Of a DNA stretch of 7,799 bases, positions 1 through 6,530 are shown piece after piece. The translations under genes and the position numbers were made by a program. Under the pieces are notes generated by a model that worked only from the letters and a program-made list of their open reading frames with translations, was not told where the DNA came from and made no database searches. Numbering within the stretch: position 1 is the stretch's first letter; each line of letters starts with the position of its first letter. This DNA comes from Eubacterium sp. GTDB taxonomy: Bacteria; Bacillota; Clostridia; Oscillospirales; Acutalibacteraceae. The stretch covers positions 1 through 7,799 of the forward strand of contig JAIDLO010000050.1 of NCBI GenBank assembly GCA_029050995.1, in the 5' to 3' direction.

Positions 1-156
1 GTTCTTAATCAAGGCACAAAAACGCAGGAATACTTTGCGTATTCCGAGGCTTTTTAACGCAGAGTAAGGGCAAATCAGCCAATTTAAACCACGGTTCGGA
101 TTTCTCTTTATTGCCTACTGATAAGCAATGTTTTGTTGCAGAGGAGATGTAAATAA
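1..156 (+). other. Non-coding 5' region of hydG with a short hairpin
   Basis: No gene with a start codon and a ribosome binding site is visible here. A perfect inverted repeat, GGAATAC (27-33) and GTATTCC (39-45) around a 5-nt loop, is followed after five bases by a T-run at 51-55, so it could be a weak terminator for a gene upstream of the window. A competing pairing, ACGCA (22-26) with TGCGT (36-40), cannot form at the same time. A third weak stem is ATTGC (110-114) with GCAAT (125-129). I see no convincing -35/-10 pair for hydG. The hydG ribosome binding site, GAGGAG at 141-146, closes the region. Confidence 0.5.
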
Positions 157-1578
157 ATGGCAAAATATGATCCGAAATCATTAAAAGCAGAGGAATTTAT
201 TAATCACGAAGAAATTTTAGATACAATTGCTTTTGCGGATGCGCATAAAAATGATTTAGAGCTTATTGACCAAATTATTGAAAAAGCAAAATTAAGAAAG
301 GGTCTTTCCCACAGAGAGGCAAGTGTGCTTCTTGCCTGCGAGGATAAGGAGAAAACCGAGGAAATCTATAACCTTGCAGAGCAGATTAAGAAGGATTTTT
401 ACGGCAACAGAATTGTCATGTTCGCACCGTTATATCTTTCAAACTATTGCGTAAACGGCTGTCTTTACTGCCCGTATCATGCAAAGAATAAGCATATTCC
501 GAGAAAGAAATTAACGCAGGAAGAGGTTGCAAAAGAGGTTATTGCACTTCAGGATATGGGACATAAGCGTCTTGCTATTGAAGCAGGCGAGGATCCTGTA
601 AACAACCCGATTGAATATATTCTTGATTGTATCAAAACAATTTATTCAATTAAGCATAAAAACGGCGCAATCCGTCGTGTCAATGTAAATATTGCGGCAA
701 CAACTGTTGAAAACTACAGAAAGCTTAAGGAAGCAGGAATAGGCACTTATATTCTTTTCCAGGAAACTTATCATAAGGAAAATTATGAAATTCTGCACCC
801 AACAGGACCAAAGCATAATTATGATTATCATACTGAAGCTATGGACAGAGCTATGGAGGGCGGCATTGATGATGTTGGTATCGGTGTTCTCTTCGGGCTT
901 GATAAATACCGCTATGAATTTGCAGGTCTTTTAATGCATGCCGAGCATCTTGAAGCCGTTCACGGCGTAGGTCCGCACACAATCAGCGTTCCCCGTGTTA
1001 AGAAAGCAGATGATATAGACCCTACTGAGTTTGATAATTCATTAAGTGATGAAATGTTCTGCAAAATTGCGGCTTGTATCCGCATTGCTGTTCCGTATAC
1101 GGGTATGATTGTTTCGACAAGAGAAACGGCTGAAATCCGTGAAAAGATTATCCGCCTTGGTGTAAGCCAGATCAGCGGCGGTTCAAGAACCTCTGTCGGC
1201 GGTTACTGCGAAGAGGAGCGTCCGCACGATACAGAGCAGTTTGATGTTTCCGACAACAGAACGCTTGATGAGGTTGTAAACTGGCTTATGAGAGCAGGCT
1301 ATATTCCGTCCTTCTGCACAGCTTGCTACAGAGAGGGCAGAACGGGCGATAGATTTATGAGCCTTTGCAAATCGGGACAGATACAGAATTGCTGTCATCC
1401 GAATGCATTGATTACGCTTAAAGAATTCCTTATGGATTATGCTTCCGAGGATACAAGAAAAATCGGCGAAGCTATGATTGAAAAGGAAATTGATAATATC
1501 GGCAAGGATAAGGTTAAGGAAATCGTTCGCCATAATCTTGTTGATATTGAAAACGGCGAAAGAGATTTCAGATTTTAA
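157..1578 (+). CDS. hydG: [FeFe]-hydrogenase H-cluster radical SAM maturase HydG
   Basis: HydG is a cytoplasmic radical SAM tyrosine lyase. It cleaves tyrosine to p-cresol and dehydroglycine and yields the CO and CN ligands, delivered as an Fe(CO)2(CN) synthon, for the active site of [FeFe] hydrogenase. The 473-residue product has the family's usual length. The radical SAM motif CVNGCLYC supplies Cys98, Cys102 and Cys105 (CX3CX2C). The C-terminal CX2CX22C motif that binds the auxiliary [5Fe-4S] cluster is intact as Cys387, Cys390 and Cys413; it separates HydG from the tyrosine lyase ThiH. The segment between them fits the TIM barrel, including GVGPHTISVPR near residue 270. The start is the ATG at 157, ten bases after GAGGAG (141-146). 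A terminator follows directly, so the gene ends its transcript. The partner maturases HydE and HydF and the hydrogenase itself are not in the window. Confidence 0.96.
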   Translation: MAKYDPKSLKAEEFINHEEILDTIAFADAHKNDLELIDQIIEKAKLRKGLSHREASVLLACEDKEKTEEIYNLAEQIKKDFYGNRIVMFAPLYLSNYCVNGCLYCPYHAKNKHIPRKKLTQEEVAKEVIALQDMGHKRLAIEAGEDPVNNPIEYILDCIKTIYSIKHKNGAIRRVNVNIAATTVENYRKLKEAGIGTYILFQETYHKENYEILHPTGPKHNYDYHTEAMDRAMEGGIDDVGIGVLFGLDKYRYEFAGLLMHAEHLEAVHGVGPHTISVPRVKKADDIDPTEFDNSLSDEMFCKIAACIRIAVPYTGMIVSTRETAEIREKIIRLGVSQISGGSRTSVGGYCEEERPHDTEQFDVSDNRTLDEVVNWLMRAGYIPSFCTACYREGRTGDRFMSLCKSGQIQNCCHPNALITLKEFLMDYASEDTRKIGEAMIEKEIDNIGKDKVKEIVRHNLVDIENGERDFRF

Positions 1579-1594
1579 AAACAACAATCAAATG

Positions 1595-1625
1595 AAGAAA
1601 CCACACTTTTGTGTGGTTTCTTTTT
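1595..1625 (+). terminator. Intrinsic terminator after hydG
   Basis: A perfect 12-bp stem, AAGAAACCACAC (1595-1606) paired with GTGTGGTTTCTT (1611-1622) around a TTTT loop, runs into a T-rich tail (1621-1625, then CT). It begins 16 bases after the hydG stop codon and should end that transcript before the next promoter at 1673. The left flank lacks the A-run needed for good function on the minus strand. Confidence 0.92.
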
Positions 1626-1672
1626 CTATGTTTTTTCTTTTAACAACAAAAATTATTCATTGAAACCAAATT

Positions 1673-1700
1673 TCGACAAATTCTATGGACTATATATAAT
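1673..1700 (+). promoter_or_regulatory. Sigma-A-type promoter for the Spo0A-like/XRE cassette
   Basis: TCGACA (1673-1678, five of six bases match the -35 consensus) and a perfect TATAAT (1695-1700) are separated by 16 bp. Transcription would begin near 1707, leaving about 20 nt of leader before the ATG at 1727. The promoter lies downstream of the hydG terminator, so the cassette has its own transcription unit. Confidence 0.75.
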
Positions 1701-1712
1701 ACAATTGCTTGC

Positions 1713-1721
1713 AAGGAGGTG
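1713..1721 (+). promoter_or_regulatory. Strong ribosome binding site that sets the start at 1727
   Basis: AAGGAGGTG is close to a full anti-16S complement and ends five bases before the ATG at 1727. It excludes the in-frame TTG at 1709, which lies upstream of this site and only just after the predicted transcription start. Confidence 0.88.
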
Positions 1722-1726
1722 AAAGA

Positions 1727-1906
1727 ATGACATACAAACAGATATTGAATAAAGTAGCAAAGGAATACGATACCACACCGGAAGAGGTTGAAAAGGAAAT
1801 GAAATCTGCATTAGAGCTTGCCGGCTACAGCTGTAGTGTGAAAAGTTTCATTGCTATGACTGCAAGTATGGTGTTACAAAAGCAAAACGGAATAGACTAT
1901 AAATAA
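1727..1906 (+). CDS. Small protein resembling the Spo0A C-terminal DNA-binding domain
   Basis: The 59-residue product is soluble and has no signal peptide or membrane segment. Residues 6-33 (from ILNKVAKEYDTT to ALELAG) resemble the scaffold and recognition helices of the Spo0A effector domain (in B. subtilis, roughly YPDIAKKYNTTASRVERAI, recalled from memory). Residues 36-51 resemble the last Spo0A helix, with FIAM in common. The linker between these parts is much shorter than in Spo0A, so the helix between them seems to be missing. At recognition-helix positions that contact DNA in Spo0A (R211, E213, R214, R217) this protein would have Glu20, Glu22, Lys23 and Lys26. No receiver domain is present, so control by phosphorylation is not expected. 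It probably shares a transcript with the XRE gene 72 bp downstream. Its function is unknown; it may bind DNA or interfere with Spo0A. I am sure it is a gene and moderately sure of the fold. Confidence 0.8.
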   Translation: MTYKQILNKVAKEYDTTPEEVEKEMKSALELAGYSCSVKSFIAMTASMVLQKQNGIDYK

Positions 1907-1943
1907 GCCAAAGAGTACAACAAATAGTCCAAGTATTTCTGAC

Positions 1944-1962
1944 AGAATATTTAAAATATTCT
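1944..1962. promoter_or_regulatory. Perfect 19-bp palindrome, candidate operator
   Basis: AGATATT-like AT-rich arms, read exactly as AGAATATTT (1944-1952) and AAATATTCT (1954-1962), are perfect reverse complements around a single central A. The site lies five bases before the XRE gene's ribosome binding site (GGGAG, 1967-1971). A one-base loop makes it a poor RNA hairpin but a good two-fold site for a dimeric HTH protein. Autoregulation by the XRE protein is an inference from its position. Confidence 0.5.
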
Positions 1963-1978
1963 TGTTGGGAGTGATATT

Positions 1979-2221
1979 ATGGGCATTCAAGATGCAGTTA
2001 AGCTAAGAATTCTTCAGCTTTGCGATGAAAATAATATTTCCGTATGCAAGTTGGCAACAATAGCCGGTGTGCCGCACACTACTATAAAATCAATTATGTA
2101 TAATCAAAGCAAAAATACAGGCGTTGTAACCATAAAAAAGATTTGTGATGGCTTAGATATAACCATTGCTGAATTTTTTGATACAGATGTTTTTAATAGT
2201 TTAGAACAGGAAATCAAATAA
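1979..2221 (+). CDS. XRE-family (Cro/CI-type) HTH transcriptional regulator
   Basis: This 80-residue protein is almost entirely a Cro/CI helix-turn-helix domain. Helix 2 is about residues 20-31 (ISVCKLATIAGV), the turn and recognition helix about 32-42 (PHTTIKSIMYN), and the tail VTIKKICDGLDITIAEFF (residues 50-67) is the usual closing part of the fold. There is no sensor, dimerisation or peptidase domain, so it is a bare DNA-binding unit. The ATG at 1979 follows GGGAG (1967-1971) by seven bases. It is the second gene of the cassette begun at the 1673-1700 promoter; no clear promoter lies in the 72-bp gap, though the palindrome at 1944-1962 does. Single-domain XRE proteins of this kind are common in Clostridia and their targets are mostly unknown. 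It is not accompanied by a recognisable toxin, phage gene or methylase. Confidence 0.9.
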   Translation: MGIQDAVKLRILQLCDENNISVCKLATIAGVPHTTIKSIMYNQSKNTGVVTIKKICDGLDITIAEFFDTDVFNSLEQEIK

Positions 2222-2228
2222 AAAATTA

Positions 2229-2260
2229 AAAGAGGGCTGAATGCCCTCTTTATTTTTTTT
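2229..2260. terminator. Bidirectional terminator between the XRE gene and glmU
   Basis: A 9-bp stem, AAAGAGGGC (2229-2237) with GCCCTCTTT (2243-2251), encloses the loop TGAAT. On the plus strand it is followed by A and eight T residues (2253-2260), ending the cassette transcript. On the minus strand the stem is followed by TTAATTTTT, and glmU stops at 2262, so the same hairpin should also end glmU transcription. Confidence 0.92.
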
Positions 2261-2261
2261 A

Positions 2262-3650
2262 TTATTTCATATCTTTATAAGGCTTATTTTCTGTAACCCA
2301 GCCGTTCTTATTAACCTGTCTTTCACGGGCAACGGCAAGTGCGTTATCCGGCACATCGTCTGTTATTGATGAGCCTGCCGCTGTAAAAGCGAAATCGCCG
2401 ATTTCAACAGGCGCAATCAAATTTGTGTTGCAGCCGAGAAAAGCGTGGTCGCCGATTTTGCAGCGGCTCTTATGCTTTCCGTCATAATTAACAGTAACGG
2501 TTCCGCAACCGAAATTCACATTTTTGCCGACATCGGAATCGCCGATATAGGTTAAGTGTGCGCTCTTTGTGCCTTCGCCGATAATGGAATTCTTAACCTC
2601 AACGAAATCTCCGATATGAACGCCCTTGCAAAGCTTGCTGCCTGCTCTTACCTGAACAAATGGGCCGCAGTCTGCGCCGTCTTCAATCTCGCTGTCTGTA
2701 AGCTTAACATTATCAAGAACAACATCATTGCCTACAATGCCGTCTTTAATATAAGTATTCGGCCCAATTGTGCATCTTTCGCCGATAATGGTGTTTCCAA
2801 GGATAATTGTATTCGGAAGAATCGTCGTTTCCTTTCCGATTTTAACATCCATTCCAATCATAACGCCGTCTGTGCAGGGAATATCAACGCCGTTTACCAT
2901 ATGTGCAGTATTGATATTCTTTCTCATAATTGTATTGAGTCCGTTCAGCTGAACTCTGTCATTCGCACCAAGAATAACCTCGCTGTTTTGGCAGATGTAA
3001 GCACCTGCATTTTTGCCTTGATTAATTAAAATTTCAAGACTGTCCGTTAAGTAATATTCATTCTGCGCATTGTTGTTTGTAATATTGCCAAGAGCATAGA
3101 GCAAATCTGCACCGTTGAACCAATACATACCTGCGTTTGATTCGTTAATCAGCTTTTCTTCCTCGTTTGCATCCTTGTGTTCAACAATACGAAGCAGTGT
3201 TCCGTTTTCATCCCTTTTAATATGACCGATGCCGTTTGTGTCCTCAACAATGGCAGAGGTCAATGTAATGGAATTCTGATTTGCTTTGTGATATTCATAA
3301 ACATTATTTATGGTTTCGGCATCCATCATAGGTCCGTCGCCGTTTAAAATAAGGATTTCATCATCCTTGTGCTTTTCAACAAATGCCGTTGCCATCATAA
3401 CAGCGTGGCCTGTTCCAAGCTGCGGATTCTGATAAGCCGTTTCGATGTTTTCATCAACCTCTTTCAGATAAGCCTCAACAATTTCATGCTTATATCCTGT
3501 TACAACGCAGATTTTTTCGCAGCCTGCTTCCTTAACAGCTCTTACAACATAATGAAGCATTGGCTGAAATAAAACTTCACACATAACCTTCGGCGAATCA
3601 GATTTCATTCTTGTTCCCTTGCCGCCGGCTAAAATTATTGCACATTTCAT
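2262..3650 (-). CDS. glmU: Bifunctional GlcNAc-1-P uridyltransferase / GlcN-1-P acetyltransferase
   Basis: GlmU acetylates glucosamine-1-phosphate with acetyl-CoA and then couples it to UTP. The product is UDP-GlcNAc, the precursor of peptidoglycan and other wall polymers. The 462-residue protein matches the usual length and has both domains. The N-terminal nucleotidyltransferase carries LAGGKGTRMKSDSPKV (7-22), QLGTGHAV (77-84), the metal-binding Asp105 in LNGD, and Asn230. The C-terminal left-handed beta-helix (about 255-450) carries residues aligning with the E. coli acetyltransferase site: Arg335, Lys353, His365, Tyr368 and the NYDG at 388-391. The usual GKP before the first helix reads FQP (28-30), a minor variant. 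The start at 3650 is preferred to an in-frame ATG 39 bases upstream because AAGGAG lies nine bases before it and the longer form would begin inside the -10 box. The gene has its own promoter and no operon partner here; in Bacillus it is followed by prs. Confidence 0.96.
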   Translation of the reverse strand: MKCAIILAGGKGTRMKSDSPKVMCEVLFQPMLHYVVRAVKEAGCEKICVVTGYKHEIVEAYLKEVDENIETAYQNPQLGTGHAVMMATAFVEKHKDDEILILNGDGPMMDAETINNVYEYHKANQNSITLTSAIVEDTNGIGHIKRDENGTLLRIVEHKDANEEEKLINESNAGMYWFNGADLLYALGNITNNNAQNEYYLTDSLEILINQGKNAGAYICQNSEVILGANDRVQLNGLNTIMRKNINTAHMVNGVDIPCTDGVMIGMDVKIGKETTILPNTIILGNTIIGERCTIGPNTYIKDGIVGNDVVLDNVKLTDSEIEDGADCGPFVQVRAGSKLCKGVHIGDFVEVKNSIIGEGTKSAHLTYIGDSDVGKNVNFGCGTVTVNYDGKHKSRCKIGDHAFLGCNTNLIAPVEIGDFAFTAAGSSITDDVPDNALAVARERQVNKNGWVTENKPYKDMK

Positions 3651-3659
3651 TGTGAATTT

Positions 3660-3665
3660 CTCCTT
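3660..3665 (-). promoter_or_regulatory. Ribosome binding site that sets the glmU start
   Basis: On the minus strand AAGGAG lies nine bases before the ATG at 3650-3648. No comparable site precedes the longer reading frame's ATG at 3689-3687. Confidence 0.85.
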
Positions 3666-3687
3666 AAACAAAAATTTCCTATTTATC

Positions 3688-3716
3688 ATTATGCACTATT
3701 TTTTTCATCTTTTCAA
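3688..3716 (-). promoter_or_regulatory. Promoter of glmU
   Basis: Read on the minus strand, TTGAAA (3716-3711) and CATAAT (3693-3688) are separated by exactly 17 bp, each matching consensus at five of six positions. Transcription would begin near 3681, giving a leader of about 30 nt. The promoter is back-to-back with the ppdK promoter, whose -35 box is about 40 bp away. Confidence 0.75.
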
Positions 3717-3753
3717 TATAAATTCCAAATTTACCGTTTTTTTCAAAGTCTTA

Positions 3754-3782
3754 TTGTAATTTTAAAATATATATGATATAAT
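3754..3782 (+). promoter_or_regulatory. Strong extended -10 promoter of ppdK
   Basis: TTGTAA (3754-3759) is separated by 17 bp from a perfect TATAAT (3777-3782). TG at 3774-3775, one base before the hexamer, makes it an extended -10 element. Start of transcription is expected near 3789, leaving a leader of roughly 87 nt. The strength fits a highly expressed metabolic gene. Confidence 0.85.
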
Positions 3783-3786
3783 ACTA

Positions 3787-3830
3787 CCACAAATACAGTG
3801 GAACAGCTGGGTTTCCATAACACAGCTGTT
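3787..3830 (+). promoter_or_regulatory. Hairpins at the 5' end of the ppdK leader
   Basis: AACAGCTG (3802-3809) pairs perfectly with CAGCTGTT (3823-3830) around a 13-nt loop. Immediately before it CCAC (3787-3790) can pair with GTGG (3798-3801), although the first bases may lie upstream of the transcript start. An alternative, TGGAA (3799-3803) with TTCCA (3813-3817), would disrupt both. No T-run follows, so it is not an attenuator of the usual kind. A 5' stabilising hairpin or a regulated leader is possible. The rest of the leader to the ribosome binding site AGGAGG (3860-3865) is A-rich and unstructured. Confidence 0.5.
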
Positions 3831-3875
3831 TGCAAGGTATGAAAAAATATTAAAAAAACAGGAGGTATTCCCAGT

Positions 3876-6506
3876 ATGGCAAACAAGTATTGTTACCTTT
3901 TCTCAGAGGGTAATGCCGGAATGAGAGAGCTTCTCGGCGGTAAGGGTGCAAACCTTGCAGAGATGACAAACATCGGTCTTCCGGTACCACAGGGATTCAC
4001 AATCACAACAGAGGCTTGTACTCAGTATTATGAAGACGGCCGCAAAATCAACGACGGCATTATGGCTGAAATTGAAGAGTACATCACAAAGATGGAAGAT
4101 ATTACCGGTAAGAAATTCGGTGATATGGAAAATCCTCTTCTTGTATCAGTTCGTTCTGGCGCTCGTGCTTCTATGCCGGGTATGATGGACACAATCCTTA
4201 ACCTTGGTTTAAATGAAAATGTAGTTAACGCAATTGCTGAAAAATCAGGCAATCCAAGATGGGCTTGGGACTGCTACAGAAGATTCATCCAGATGTATTC
4301 TGATGTAGTTATGGAAGTTGGTAAGAAATATTTTGAAGAGCTTATCGACGAAATGAAGGCTAAGAAGGGCGTTAAGCAGGATGTTGAGCTTACTGCTGAA
4401 GACCTTAAGGAATTAGCTGCTCAGTTCAAGGCTGAATACAAAGATAAGATCGGCGCTGATTTCCCTGATGATCCTAAGGAACAGCTTATGGGCGCTATCA
4501 TGGCTGTATTCCGTTCATGGGATAACCCAAGAGCTAATGTTTACCGCCGTGACAACGATATCCCTTATTCATGGGGTACTGCTGTTAATGTACAGTCAAT
4601 GGCATTCGGTAACATGGGTGATGACTGCGGAACAGGTGTTGCTTTCACTCGTGACCCTGCAACAGGTAAGAAAGGCCTCTTCGGCGAATTCTTAACAAAC
4701 GCACAGGGCGAAGATGTTGTTGCCGGCGTTCGTACACCTATGCACATTTCAGAAATGGAGCAGAAGTTCCCGGAAGCTTTTGCTGAATTTACAAAGGTTT
4801 GCGCTACTCTTGAAGATCATTACAGAGATATGCAGGATATGGAATTTACTGTTGAACACGGTAAGCTCTATATGCTTCAGACTCGTAACGGTAAGAGAAC
4901 AGCTCAGGCTGCTTTACAGATCGCTTGCGATTTAGTTGACGAAGGAATGAGAACTCCTCAGGAAGCTGTTGAGATGATCGATCCTCGTAACCTTGATACA
5001 CTTCTTCATCCTCAGTTTGATGCTGCTGCTATTAAGGCTGCAACACCAATCGGTAAGGGTCTTGGCGCTTCTCCTGGTGCTGCTTGCGGTAAAATCGTAT
5101 TTACTGCTGATGATGCAGTTGAATGGAATGCAAGAGGCGAAAAGGTTGTTCTTGTTCGTCTTGAAACCTCTCCTGAAGATATCACAGGTATGAAAGCAGC
5201 TCAGGGTATCCTTACAGTTCGTGGTGGTATGACATCACACGCTGCTGTTGTTGCTCGTGGTATGGGTACTTGCTGCGTTTCAGGCTGCGGCGATATCAAT
5301 ATGGATGAAGACAACAAGAAGTTCACACTTGCTGGTATTGAATTCCACGAGGGCGATGAGCTTTCAATTGATGGTTCAACAGGTAACATTTATCAGGGTC
5401 TTATCCCTACTGTTGACGCTACAATCGCCGGTACATTCGGCAGAATTATGGGCTGGGCTGATGAGTTCAGAACATTAAAGGTTCGTACAAATGCTGATAC
5501 TCCTGCTGATGCTAAGAAGGCAAGAGAGCTTGGTGCTGAAGGTATTGGTCTTTGCCGTACAGAGCATATGTTCTTCGAGGAAGACAGAATTGCTGCATTC
5601 CGTGAAATGATCTGCTCAGATACAGTAGAAGAAAGAGAAGCTGCTCTTGAAAAGATTCTTCCTTATCAGCAGGGAGATTTCAAGGCTCTTTATGAAGCAC
5701 TTGAAGGCTGCCCGGTAACAATCCGTTTCCTTGATCCTCCTCTTCATGAGTTCGTTCCAACTGAAGAAGAAGATATCAAGAAGCTTGCTGATGCACAGGG
5801 CAAATCTGTTGAAGATATCAAAGCTATTATCGCTTCTCTTCATGAGTTCAACCCAATGATGGGTCATCGTGGACTTCGTCTTGCAGTAACATATCCTGAA
5901 ATTGCTAAGATGCAGACTAAGGCTGTTATCCGTGCTGCTATCGAAGTTAAGAAAGAGCATGCTGATTGGGATGTTTGCCCTGAAATCATGATTCCTCTTT
6001 CCTGCGATACTAAGGAATTAAAGTATGTTAAGAACATCGTTGTTGAAACAGCTGATGCTGAAATCGCAGCTGCTGGCAGCGATATGAAATATGAAGTTGG
6101 TACTATGATTGAAATCCCTCGTGCTGCTCTTACAGCTGATCAGATTGCAACAGAGGCTGAATTCTTCTGCTTCGGTACTAACGACCTTACACAGATGACA
6201 TACGGCTTCAGCCGTGATGATGCAGGTAAGTTCCTTGATGCTTACTATGATGCAAAGATTTTCGAGAACGATCCATTTGCTAAGCTTGACACTGTTGGTG
6301 TTGGCTCACTTATGAAGATGGCTGTTGAAAAGGGTAAGGCTACTCGTCCATCACTCCACTGCGGTATCTGCGGTGAGCACGGCGGCGACCCAAGCTCTGT
6401 TGAATTCTGCCACGAAATCGGTCTTGATTATGTATCTTGCTCACCATTCCGTGTTCCGATTGCCCGCCTTGCTGCTGCACAGGCTGCAATCAAGAATTCT
6501 AAGTAA
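3876..6506 (+). CDS. ppdK: Pyruvate, phosphate dikinase
   Basis: PPDK reversibly converts pyruvate, ATP and phosphate to PEP, AMP and pyrophosphate. In anaerobic Clostridia it often works in the glycolytic direction, using pyrophosphate and gaining ATP. The 876-residue cytoplasmic protein is full length. The N-terminal ATP-grasp domain (about 1-340) has GGKGANLAEM (21-30), SVRSGA (91-96), Glu323 and QTRNGK (335-340). The swivelling domain (about 390-510) has GGMTSHAAVVARG (450-462), in which His455 is the phosphorylated catalytic histidine, at the same number as in the Clostridium symbiosum enzyme. The C-terminal PEP/pyruvate barrel has GLCRTEHMF, FGTNDLTQM and HCGICGEHGGDP, with Cys832 as the proton-transfer cysteine. 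Thr453, the site controlled by the PDRP regulator in plants and some bacteria, is present. AGGAGG (3860-3865) precedes the ATG by ten bases. The gene is flanked by its own promoter and terminator. Alanine is mostly GCT, unlike the neighbours, which fits high expression. Confidence 0.97.
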   Translation: MANKYCYLFSEGNAGMRELLGGKGANLAEMTNIGLPVPQGFTITTEACTQYYEDGRKINDGIMAEIEEYITKMEDITGKKFGDMENPLLVSVRSGARASMPGMMDTILNLGLNENVVNAIAEKSGNPRWAWDCYRRFIQMYSDVVMEVGKKYFEELIDEMKAKKGVKQDVELTAEDLKELAAQFKAEYKDKIGADFPDDPKEQLMGAIMAVFRSWDNPRANVYRRDNDIPYSWGTAVNVQSMAFGNMGDDCGTGVAFTRDPATGKKGLFGEFLTNAQGEDVVAGVRTPMHISEMEQKFPEAFAEFTKVCATLEDHYRDMQDMEFTVEHGKLYMLQTRNGKRTAQAALQIACDLVDEGMRTPQEAVEMIDPRNLDTLLHPQFDAAAIKAATPIGKGLGASPGAACGKIVFTADDAVEWNARGEKVVLVRLETSPEDITGMKAAQGILTVRGGMTSHAAVVARGMGTCCVSGCGDINMDEDNKKFTLAGIEFHEGDELSIDGSTGNIYQGLIPTVDATIAGTFGRIMGWADEFRTLKVRTNADTPADAKKARELGAEGIGLCRTEHMFFEEDRIAAFREMICSDTVEEREAALEKILPYQQGDFKALYEALEGCPVTIRFLDPPLHEFVPTEEEDIKKLADAQGKSVEDIKAIIASLHEFNPMMGHRGLRLAVTYPEIAKMQTKAVIRAAIEVKKEHADWDVCPEIMIPLSCDTKELKYVKNIVVETADAEIAAAGSDMKYEVGTMIEIPRAALTADQIATEAEFFCFGTNDLTQMTYGFSRDDAGKFLDAYYDAKIFENDPFAKLDTVGVGSLMKMAVEKGKATRPSLHCGICGEHGGDPSSVEFCHEIGLDYVSCSPFRVPIARLAAAQAAIKNSK

Positions 6507-6530
6507 TCTAAATAGATTAACAGATAAAAG

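Noticed and set aside
9..152. 47-codon open frame upstream of hydG
   Set aside because: It has no usable start codon or ribosome binding site, the only ATG is just before its stop, and the palindrome it crosses suggests an RNA or DNA structure instead.
1183..1587. 134-codon minus-strand frame over the hydG 3' end
   Set aside because: It is antisense to the HydG C-terminal cluster-binding region, which explains its conservation, and it has no family resemblance.
1709..1726. TTG start for the Spo0A-like gene
   Set aside because: The TTG lies upstream of the gene's own AAGGAGGTG and almost at the predicted transcription start, with no ribosome binding site of its own.
2556..3029. 157-codon plus-strand frame inside glmU
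   Set aside because: It is antisense to a well-conserved gene, Cys/Asn-rich without recognisable motifs, and has no ribosome binding site.
3651..3689. Longer N-terminus of glmU starting at 3689
   Set aside because: The extra 13 residues are not part of GlmU, the ATG overlaps the predicted -10 box, and a good ribosome binding site lies before the ATG at 3650.
3783..3875. Known riboswitch in the ppdK leader
   Set aside because: The leader is short, has only one solid stem and no terminator or ribosome-binding-site sequestering helix, and I recognise no riboswitch core.
5616..5960. 114-codon minus-strand frame inside ppdK
   Set aside because: It is antisense to the conserved PPDK barrel, low in complexity, and its composition follows the codon use of ppdK.
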